A DNA stretch of 64,000 nt from Rahnella variigena (GTDB lineage: Bacteria; Pseudomonadota; Gammaproteobacteria; Enterobacterales; Enterobacteriaceae), in NCBI RefSeq assembly GCF_003610915.1, contig NZ_NSDJ01000001.1:1178001-1242000 (forward strand), in the 5' to 3' direction. The notes under the pieces were generated by a model. That model did not search any database, was not told where the DNA came from, and was given only the letters and a program-made list of their open reading frames with translations. The position numbers were made by a program, and so were the translations under genes. Within the stretch, counting starts at the first letter, position 1. Every line of letters begins with the position of its first letter. This document shows, in pieces, positions 57,276-64,000 of the stretch.

Positions 57276-59303
57276 TTATGAAGAAACCGGCACCAGCGAG
57301 CCCTGACGGTATTGCAGCCAAGGCAGTTTGCGATGGATAACACAATTCTCATTGGCGCTCAGGTCGCCGGTGCTGCCGGAAACCTGGAAGCCAGGCAGGG
57401 TGCGCATCTGCGAGAAATGATTTGCCAGACTCCAGGCATCAATCCCCATCGCGTAGAGGCGAACCAGCGAATAGTCATTACCAAATTTAGCGGTGGCCTG
57501 CTGCATCAGCGCCGGGTTACCGCCCGCCAGCAATGGAATATCGCTGAACTGCACGCCTTCCATTTCCAGACGATAGTCCGGGCCGGCACCTGCCTGATAG
57601 CTGCGGGAACTTGCATAAACGGAAGGATGTACGCGACCATTTACGGCGAGATCGAGCATCGGTTTAATCAGCGTCAGTTCGCTCTGCGTGGCCACAACGT
57701 AAACGGAATCCACTGCACCGCCTGAACTGCCCTGAGTAATTTGCGCATCGGTCGGCGGAGCCGGGATAGTGATCCCGCCAATCGTCACGCCCTGTGCTTG
57801 TGCCGGTGCGGCAGCATTACTGGCGATGACCGGCGTACCGGTCAGGCGGATACCGCTGCCGATAGAAGAACGCAATTCACTGCCTGAGCCGAGGCCTTGT
57901 TTCAGAACGGTGCCGCCGCCCAGCTTCTGCCATTCGTTAGCAAAAGCCTGCGCGATACGGTCACCAAAGTTGCCACGTGGAACCAGCAACAGTGGCAACC
58001 GTTTTTGCTCCGCCCACATATGGCGCGCAGCATCCTGTGCCTCGTCTTCCGGCGAGAGCGCAAAGTAACAGATATTCGGGCTGTTTTTCTCAGTTTCTGG
58101 CTGATTAAGCGCTAAAACATTCAGCGGAGTCTGATCTGAAGAGAGTTCGTTGACCTGATCTTTGAGCAGCGGGCCGATAACCAGTGTGGCACCATCCTGC
58201 TGAGCCTGTGTCAGAAGCGCCGCCAGCGGCTGGCCGTTGGTGTCATACACTTTCACCTGCGCATTGCTGCTGGCAACAGGCGCTGGCGCAGCTGGGGTTG
58301 CAGCCGGCTGAGCCTGAGCGGGATCGGTTTGCGGCTGGCTGGCATCCGGTGCAGAAGTACTCACCGCCGCGTTCGGGTCTGCCGGTGGTTGTGTCTGTGC
58401 ATTCGGATCAGCAGGCGCTGTTTGCGGCGCTGGCTGGCTTAACTGACCGTTCATTGCCGCGTTGAAACCTTGCGAAATCGCATTCCCGTAAACCTGCGCC
58501 GGACCGCTCATCGGCAGGAAAAGCGCAATTTTGCCGGTAGAGGCTGGCTGGAAGCTCAGCACATTATTCAGCTGAGTCGGCAGGGTTTTCGCTGCCGGAT
58601 TTACCGGATAACGACGCTGCCAGTCTTTGATCCCGGCTTTCAGCAGATCAGGATCCTGCTTGTTACTCTGCCAGACGCTCAGTAAATCCAGCCATCCCTG
58701 CAACGTGTTTTCATCAGCATTAATCACAATGCTGTTGACGTCCTGCGCGGACATTTGCGTCAGCGCGGTCCAGGTCTCGTCAATGTTGTCCTGATGCAGT
58801 TTGCCCTGCAACAGCGGTTCCTGTGCAATATATGCGCGGATCAACCCGAGACTGGTCCGTCCCTGGCTGGCATCAATTTGCGCCTGGTAGTAACGCGCTT
58901 TCTGATCGTTGGTCAGATTGGTCGGGTCTATCTTACTCAGGCTGGTGGCCGCGGCCTGAACGTTTTTCTGCGCGACCTGCACTTCAGCGCTGGTCAGTTG
59001 TAGCTCGAGAGTTTGTGCGGCGGTCAGATTTTGCGGCACTTTAGCCAGTTGTTCAGCGGCCTGCGGCACTTTGCCTTCACGTATCAGGGCACGCACTGCA
59101 AGCAATTGCCAGTCAGCCTTGTTATCATCACCGCTTTGCTGTGCCTGTTGCAGAAAATAGTCAGAGCTGCCGGACGCTGCACCCTGGACACTTTCTGTCG
59201 GCGCCTGTGGTGCCTGACCGGAACAGCTGGCGAGAAGCATAGCCACGATAATGGCAGGGAGTAAACGTCCCGAACGGGTACGAAAGGTCATTGAGGAAGG
59301 CAT
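57276..59303 (-). CDS. lpoA: PBP1a activator lipoprotein LpoA
   Basis: LpoA is an outer-membrane lipoprotein that reaches through the periplasm to activate the transpeptidase PBP1a. The 675 residues have a lipobox L-L-A-S-C (Cys27), an N-terminal TPR-like helical domain (about 35-255), a long Pro/Ala/Gln/Asp-rich insertion (about 280-350) and a periplasmic-binding-protein-like C-terminal domain. It is divergent from rsmI. An alternative start four residues later is possible. Confidence 0.95.
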   Translation of the reverse strand: MPSSMTFRTRSGRLLPAIIVAMLLASCSGQAPQAPTESVQGAASGSSDYFLQQAQQSGDDNKADWQLLAVRALIREGKVPQAAEQLAKVPQNLTAAQTLELQLTSAEVQVAQKNVQAAATSLSKIDPTNLTNDQKARYYQAQIDASQGRTSLGLIRAYIAQEPLLQGKLHQDNIDETWTALTQMSAQDVNSIVINADENTLQGWLDLLSVWQSNKQDPDLLKAGIKDWQRRYPVNPAAKTLPTQLNNVLSFQPASTGKIALFLPMSGPAQVYGNAISQGFNAAMNGQLSQPAPQTAPADPNAQTQPPADPNAAVSTSAPDASQPQTDPAQAQPAATPAAPAPVASSNAQVKVYDTNGQPLAALLTQAQQDGATLVIGPLLKDQVNELSSDQTPLNVLALNQPETEKNSPNICYFALSPEDEAQDAARHMWAEQKRLPLLLVPRGNFGDRIAQAFANEWQKLGGGTVLKQGLGSGSELRSSIGSGIRLTGTPVIASNAAAPAQAQGVTIGGITIPAPPTDAQITQGSSGGAVDSVYVVATQSELTLIKPMLDLAVNGRVHPSVYASSRSYQAGAGPDYRLEMEGVQFSDIPLLAGGNPALMQQATAKFGNDYSLVRLYAMGIDAWSLANHFSQMRTLPGFQVSGSTGDLSANENCVIHRKLPWLQYRQGSLVPVSS

Positions 59304-59364
59304 TCAGTTTCCAGTGATGTTTTTTCAAGATGCTCAATATTAAATCGGCAATCCGGATGAAACA

Positions 59365-60234
59365 ATGAATCAAGACGATCAAGCAGATATTTCTGCCTCA
59401 ACGCTGTATATCGTACCGACGCCAATTGGCAATTTAGGGGATATTACCCAACGCGCGCTGGCCGTACTGAACAGTGTAGATTTGATTGCCGCAGAAGACA
59501 CCCGCCATACCGGATTGCTGCTGCAACATTTCGCGATCACCGCCAAAATGTTCCCGCTGCACGATCATAATGAACAGCAGAAAGCCGAGCATTTGCTGTC
59601 AAAGTTGCAGGAAGGCCAGACCATTGCGCTGGTGTCCGATGCCGGTACGCCACTTATCAACGATCCCGGTTACCACCTGGTGCGTCGTTGTCGTGAGGCA
59701 GGTATCCGTGTGGTGCCGTTACCGGGTGCCTGTGCGGCGATCACCGCATTATGTGCCGCAGGTTTGCCTTCTGACCGTTTCTGTTACGAAGGATTTCTGC
59801 CGGCCAAAACCAAATCACGTAAAGATACGTTACAGGCATTAATCGAAGAGCCGCGCACGTTGATTTTCTACGAATCGACTCACCGTCTGATCGACAGTTT
59901 ACAGGATATGGTGGAAGTGTGGGGGCCGCAGCGTTATGTGGTGCTGGCGCGCGAACTGACTAAAACCTGGGAAAATATTCACGGTGCGCCTGTGGGCGAA
60001 CTGCTGGCCTGGGTACAGGAAGTTGAAACGCGCAGACGCGGTGAAATGGTGCTGATTGTTGAAGGCCATAAACTCGATACCGAAGCGTTACCGGCGGAAG
60101 CCTTACGCACACTGGCGTTACTGCAAAAAGAACTGCCACTGAAAAAAGCCGCCGCGCTGGCCGCGGAAATCCACGGCGTGAAAAAGAATGCGTTGTATAA
60201 ATACGCGCTTGATGAGCAAGAGGGTGACAAATAG
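59365..60234 (+). CDS. rsmI: 16S rRNA 2'-O-methyltransferase RsmI
   Basis: RsmI methylates the 2'-OH of C1402 of 16S rRNA using S-adenosylmethionine. The 289 residues carry the tetrapyrrole-methylase-like motifs [12 protein letters not shown] and [11 protein letters not shown] and the [11 protein letters not shown] segment. It is divergent from lpoA. The rnpB promoter lies over its last codons. Confidence 0.97.
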   Translation: MNQDDQADISASTLYIVPTPIGNLGDITQRALAVLNSVDLIAAEDTRHTGLLLQHFAITAKMFPLHDHNEQQKAEHLLSKLQEGQTIALVSDAGTPLINDPGYHLVRRCREAGIRVVPLPGACAAITALCAAGLPSDRFCYEGFLPAKTKSRKDTLQALIEEPRTLIFYESTHRLIDSLQDMVEVWGPQRYVVLARELTKTWENIHGAPVGELLAWVQEVETRRRGEMVLIVEGHKLDTEALPAEALRTLALLQKELPLKKAAALAAEIHGVKKNALYKYALDEQEGDK

Positions 60235-60252
60235 GGCGTAATACCCTATTAT
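60224..60252 (+). promoter_or_regulatory. rnpB promoter
   Basis: GTGACA (60224-60229) and TATTAT (60247-60252) are separated by 17 bases, and the -10 is 7 bases before the RNase P RNA 5' end. The -35 box overlaps the end of rsmI. Confidence 0.8.
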
Positions 60253-60259
60253 CCGCCGC

Positions 60260-60638
<379 letters not shown>

Positions 60639-60644
60639 TCAAAA

Positions 60645-60685
60645 GAAAGCCCGCGTAGTTAACACTACGCGGGCTTTCGTCTTTT
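60645..60685 (+). terminator. Terminator after rnpB
   Basis: GAAAGCCCGCGTAGT pairs with ACTACGCGGGCTTTC around TAAC, followed by a T-rich GTCTTTTT. It ends the precursor of M1 RNA. Confidence 0.9.
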
Positions 60686-60728
60686 TCCCGTCATCATTTG
60701 GGATACACCCACTTCTCTTTTGTTCTCT

Positions 60729-61538
60729 TCAGGACATTTTTTGTAACCGGTACCTGCCATTCTTCAAAATCACTTTATAATCGCCGAAAACTCTCTGATC
60801 AGCACTGGCATAGACTGTTTTTCCGTTATACCTCACCATCACTTTTTCCTGACCGGCTATTTCAGTCACCAGCATAATTTTGGGTACGGAAATTGTCGAA
60901 ACACTGACGTCGGCAGCTTGCCTGTATGAAACATCGGAAGATGAAAGCAGCTTCGCCGCGTCCATTGCCTGTCCCTGATATATCAACTCAAAATGCAAAT
61001 GTGGCCCCGTGCTGCGTCCGGTATTACCTGAAAAAGCGAGGATATCGCCACGTTCTATCTTCTGTCCGGCGATAACGTTAAGTCTGGTCAGATGCAGGTA
61101 GCGGCTTCTCCACCCCTGCGGATGGCTTACTACCACGTAATTACCGGCGGTGGGATGATACATCGCTTCCACGACAATCCCTTTTTCCGTGGCGAATACC
61201 GGTGTTAACGGCGGGGCGGCAAAATCAGTGCCTTCATGCCGGGAGAAACGATGCATGATGGGATGCCAGCGCAGACTGAATGCGGAAGTGACCCGCAAAG
61301 GAATATTCATTGGTGAGAGAAAATGCGGGTAGCGAATTGATGGGGATCCAGTTTTCAGCTTACTTGCTTCTGATGTTATCTCCTTTCTGGCCGTAAGTAG
61401 CGTCGTCGGAGAAAAATGATCATTATTTACCTCCACATCGGAACGCGTAGCATGAATCAATGCCAGCGTGACTGCGGCATCGCCAGCAGCCTGTGCAAAC
61501 AACGGAATGAGCAGCAGGAAAGGCAGTATCCGGTGCAT
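60729..61538 (-). CDS. Exported M23-family peptidase
   Basis: This 269-residue protein has a signal sequence (about 1-18, ending A-Q-A) and a LytM-type M23 domain that cuts peptidoglycan cross-links. Zinc ligands are visible as His and Asp in R-H-E-G-T-D-F (near residues 100-104), and His in G-P-H-L-H-F-E (near 174-178). A C-terminal domain of about 75 residues (I-L-V-T-E-I-A-G-Q-E-K onwards) is of unknown fold. It lies 3 bases after the prepilin peptidase gene, so it probably clears a path in the cell wall for the pilus system, in place of the usual lytic transglycosylase. Confidence 0.85.
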   Translation of the reverse strand: MHRILPFLLLIPLFAQAAGDAAVTLALIHATRSDVEVNNDHFSPTTLLTARKEITSEASKLKTGSPSIRYPHFLSPMNIPLRVTSAFSLRWHPIMHRFSRHEGTDFAAPPLTPVFATEKGIVVEAMYHPTAGNYVVVSHPQGWRSRYLHLTRLNVIAGQKIERGDILAFSGNTGRSTGPHLHFELIYQGQAMDAAKLLSSSDVSYRQAADVSVSTISVPKIMLVTEIAGQEKVMVRYNGKTVYASADQRVFGDYKVILKNGRYRLQKMS

Positions 61539-61541
61539 AGT

Positions 61542-62372
61542 TTAAAGTTGCTCAATAAAAAATATCACCAGTCCGGCCATGCAGATTGAAGGGCCGAAGG
61601 GGATGTAATGCTTTTCTGAGGTGGGATTATCTTTTTCCAGCGAACGGCGCTGGTTCAGCAGTGTACAGAGCAGATACACCATCATTCCTGAGGCCGCCGA
61701 CCCGATAATCAGTTCCGGGATTTTTTCCATTCCCAGCCAGGCGGTGATTGCAGCTAACAGTTTGACATCGCCATAGCCCAGCCCTTCACGCCCGCGCAGT
61801 TTCTCATAGGCCGCCATCACGACATAAAGTAATAGCCATGCGGCCACCGCGCCACAAATAGCAGAGCGGGGTTCGATATCGGTGATACCTGATACTGAAC
61901 AGAGTAAACCACTCCATAGCAGTAAAGAAACCAGACTGTCTGGCAAAATCAGATGCTGAAAATCAATCACCGACAAGCTGTAGAGCAGACAGAAATAGAG
62001 AAAGAAACTGCAAATCTGAACTTCTGTGAACTGCGGCAGAGCAATAATTGCCAGGCCGGTAAAGACGATTGCGCACAGAATTTCGGAAATTAAATACTGT
62101 GCAGAAATTGCACTTTCGCAATGGCGACATTTTCCCTTCAGGCATAACCAGCTCAGAACCGGAATATTGTCACGCTTCAAAACCCGCGCACCACATGCCG
62201 GGCAATGTGAAGGGGGCCACCAGAGGCTGACGTTGACAGCATCGGGTTCAGTACTACATTGTGCAAAAAGCATTAACGGCAACCGGTAAATCAAAACATT
62301 AATAAAGCTGCCAATAAACAGGCCGAAAATTAATGCCATGGTGGGATAAAACCACTGATAAAATAGAGTCAT
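61542..62372 (-). CDS. Prepilin peptidase (A24 family)
   Basis: This 276-residue inner-membrane aspartic protease removes the short leader of type IV prepilins or pseudopilins and N-methylates them. Two catalytic aspartates are seen in S-V-I-D-F-Q-H and G-Y-G-D-V-K. The cytoplasmic zinc-binding loop has C-P-A-C-G and later C-R-H-C. About eight hydrophobic segments are present. It is part of the pilus-like gene group and starts about 28 bases after the end of the 446-residue gene. Substrates (major pilin) lie outside the window. Confidence 0.92.
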   Translation of the reverse strand: MTLFYQWFYPTMALIFGLFIGSFINVLIYRLPLMLFAQCSTEPDAVNVSLWWPPSHCPACGARVLKRDNIPVLSWLCLKGKCRHCESAISAQYLISEILCAIVFTGLAIIALPQFTEVQICSFFLYFCLLYSLSVIDFQHLILPDSLVSLLLWSGLLCSVSGITDIEPRSAICGAVAAWLLLYVVMAAYEKLRGREGLGYGDVKLLAAITAWLGMEKIPELIIGSAASGMMVYLLCTLLNQRRSLEKDNPTSEKHYIPFGPSICMAGLVIFFIEQL

Positions 62373-62400
62373 AATAATCTCTTGCTATTTAAGTTATTAT

Positions 62401-63741
62401 TTATCGCGGTGTGACGTCAGTATGTAATTCCATAAAGTCCGTGGCTGTGTCAGGCCCTCCCGTTGGCGTATAGACCCTAAGACGTGAAGAAAATAACTGA
62501 GTGCCTTTGGTGTCACATATATAGGCATTATTAGATGTCGGTGGTTTATCAAACATTTCCTCAAACCTGAATCCTTTTCTACCCTCAGGAAGGGAGTACC
62601 TATTCTGTTGCTTAATAATTGTTTTTAAAAAATAATCCGGGTATTCAAAATTTAACAAATCGGTATAGTCATCTATTGAATTTTCACCTTTCACCCCGTT
62701 CATACACATGAAAATATCTCCTCCACGTGCCCATCCCAATGCGTCATACCAAAGACTTGTCCATTTCAAACCTCCTCCAATACGTGTATGAATCGCAGCA
62801 ACCTCAGTAACAGGAACAGATTCATTCTCATATTGGTTCAGTAATCCTATGCCCATGAAACCATTAAAGGCAGCAGGGTTTCCGGTTGAGACAAATGCTG
62901 GAGCGGGATAATGGCTCTGGTTGTTACCCTCAGGCCCTTTATAATAGGTGAAGTTTTCGCCGTCATTACTTTTTAATGTCCAGGCAGTGAGTACCTGATG
63001 CATACCCGACGTTCCTTCCAGTAATATCGCCTCCACATGGATCAGTGACATATGTCGGTGCGGAAGGTAAACCACTAATTCATGCCCGTCGCCACCTGTA
63101 CCGATATTACTGGTAGAACCTTCGGGACCTGCAGAAGCGCGTGGAAAAACCAGGGTGCCAACCCACAGGCTCTTATTTTGTTTTGTCGCAACATCAAGAA
63201 GTTCATCGTATAAAGAAAGTGTGCGGGAGCCTGAGGTCATGCCAGGCTTACATTTGTAACGCTGTTCTTTAAGTGTCGCCGGCGTCCCGGAACAGGCGGT
63301 AATCGCCGGGAACGGATCTTTTTTTATATAAGGTTTCGCATTGAAAATGGGCAATCCCCAGTCGCCTTCCTTACCTCCGCTGACCCAACTGTATTTATCA
63401 CCTGACGTATAGGGGAGATAATGTTGTGAAAAATCATAATTGTCATCGGTGATTTCTGGCAATCGTGATGCAGGGATTTGCATGTCATCTGATTCGATAT
63501 ACATAATATTGACAGCGATCGGAGAGGAACTTTTTTCATCGTAATAATAAGAATTGCCACTCACTGCATAACCAAAAAAATTGGCAACAGGCAATGCCAG
63601 CGGCATGTCCAGGGGGTGTGCGGCTCCGCCACCACCATCAGCTTCAGTAAATTTGAAAACGCCACCCTGAGGTATCGTTGCAGAGAATGCACTGATCGGC
63701 AGCAAACAGAGTGTTGCGAAAATAAGCGTTATTTTTCTCAT
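62401..63741 (-). CDS. Exported protein of unknown function in pilus-like operon
   Basis: This 446-residue protein has a Sec signal sequence (residues 1-20, M-R-K-I-T-L-I-F start, cleavage after A-F-S-A) and no prepilin leader or lipobox. The mature chain has about four cysteines (I-T-A-C-S, Y-K-C-K-P, M-C-M-N-G, Y-I-C-D-T) that can form disulfides, many Gly and aromatic residues, and no motif that I recognise. ATG 63741 is used; the longer frame has no signal peptide. It lies between a GspF-like protein and a prepilin peptidase, where T4b pilus loci encode the pilin and secreted or adhesive proteins. Confidence 0.8.
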   Translation of the reverse strand: MRKITLIFATLCLLPISAFSATIPQGGVFKFTEADGGGGAAHPLDMPLALPVANFFGYAVSGNSYYYDEKSSSPIAVNIMYIESDDMQIPASRLPEITDDNYDFSQHYLPYTSGDKYSWVSGGKEGDWGLPIFNAKPYIKKDPFPAITACSGTPATLKEQRYKCKPGMTSGSRTLSLYDELLDVATKQNKSLWVGTLVFPRASAGPEGSTSNIGTGGDGHELVVYLPHRHMSLIHVEAILLEGTSGMHQVLTAWTLKSNDGENFTYYKGPEGNNQSHYPAPAFVSTGNPAAFNGFMGIGLLNQYENESVPVTEVAAIHTRIGGGLKWTSLWYDALGWARGGDIFMCMNGVKGENSIDDYTDLLNFEYPDYFLKTIIKQQNRYSLPEGRKGFRFEEMFDKPPTSNNAYICDTKGTQLFSSRLRVYTPTGGPDTATDFMELHTDVTPR

Positions 63742-63752
63742 GGTATAATCCT

Positions 63753-64000
63753 TTAAAAAGAGCCGCTTGAACCCATTTTCCCAAGGGTGTCCGACAGAGC
63801 GAAAAGGGCAGCAAAAACCCAAATTACACATCCTCCCAGTATCAACGTGGAGAGTGACTTCAATACCCCGGATAACCTTTTTATATATTCCTGAACATGT
63901 TCACGGGATTTAGCCGAGACGGAACTCAGTACTTCATTAAACGATGGTAATTCGGCGTACAAACTAATATTCAGCAGCGTTTCAGGTCCAAATAATCCGG
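63753..64000 (-). CDS. GspF/PilR-like pilus assembly membrane protein (C-terminal part)
   Basis: The frame is open beyond the window end, so only the last 82 residues are present. They include L-P-S-F-N-E-V-L, a charged stretch and a final membrane helix (L-I-L-G-G-C-V-I-W-V-F-A-A-L-F-A-L), which is the C-terminal plan of type II secretion F/PilC/PilR proteins. It lies 11 bases before the 446-residue gene. The assignment rests on this short fragment and on the neighbouring prepilin peptidase. Confidence 0.65.
   Translation of the reverse strand, partial: GLFGPETLLNISLYAELPSFNEVLSSVSAKSREHVQEYIKRLSGVLKSLSTLILGGCVIWVFAALFALSDTLGKMGSSGSF

Overview
The window is chromosomal DNA of a gamma-proteobacterium of the order Enterobacterales. 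Nearly every gene has a close E. coli-type relative and long stretches keep E. coli gene order (yhdP-tldD-aaeRXAB; degS-degQ-zapG-zapE-rplM-rpsI-sspAB; yrbG-kdsDC-lptCAB-rpoN-hpf-ptsN-rapZ-npr; mlaFEDCB-ibaG-murA; dolP-diaA-yraN-lpoA-rsmI-rnpB). The secreted barnase/barstar pair, the mosaic of blocks and an ERIC-like repeat fit a Yersiniaceae-type genome (Rahnella/Ewingella/Serratia/Yersinia group). This placement is inferred from content, not measured.

Layout. Bases 1-13.6 kb hold envelope and metabolic genes: the end of yhdP, both halves of the TldD/TldE protease, the AaeAB aromatic-acid exporter with its LysR regulator, a sugar/maltose O-acetyltransferase, gabD, a barnase-barstar pair, darP and cybC. 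Bases 13.6-14.3 kb are gene-free and full of inverted repeats. rnk follows with a terminator-like hairpin in its leader.

Bases 15.1-24.0 kb are the most unusual catabolic locus. A stand-alone PRD protein, an SFCGS-family protein and three proteins of the DUF4312/4311/4310 families (two of them membrane proteins) precede an amidohydrolase/deacetylase, a DgaE-type PLP ammonia lyase and a DgaF-type KDPG-like aldolase. A periplasmic lactonase and a PRD/EIIB/EIIA-bearing BglG-type regulator follow. The gene set predicts uptake and degradation of an N-acylated amino-sugar acid to pyruvate and a triose phosphate, under PTS control but without a recognisable standard PTS permease.

Bases 24.2-37.5 kb are the nitrogen-PTS/rpoN cluster, LPS transport and KDO synthesis, the Mla lipid-transport operon, ibaG and murA. 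Bases 37.5-50.7 kb carry DegS/DegQ, division factors, ribosomal proteins L13 and S9, SspAB and glutamate synthase. Bases 51.6-60.6 kb carry arcB with the sRNA gene arcZ convergent at its 3' end, mtgA, the dolP-diaA-yraN-lpoA group, rsmI and RNase P RNA. Two gene-sized gaps flank arcB at the places where E. coli has yhcC and elbB.

From 60.7 kb to the end the DNA is visibly AT-richer. It encodes, on the minus strand, the tail of a pilus/secretion operon: the end of a GspF/PilR-like membrane protein, a 446-residue exported protein of unknown family, a prepilin peptidase and a periplasmic M23 peptidase. It looks like an acquired type IVb-pilus-like locus next to rnpB. No tRNA, rRNA, CRISPR array, insertion sequence or prophage gene was recognised.
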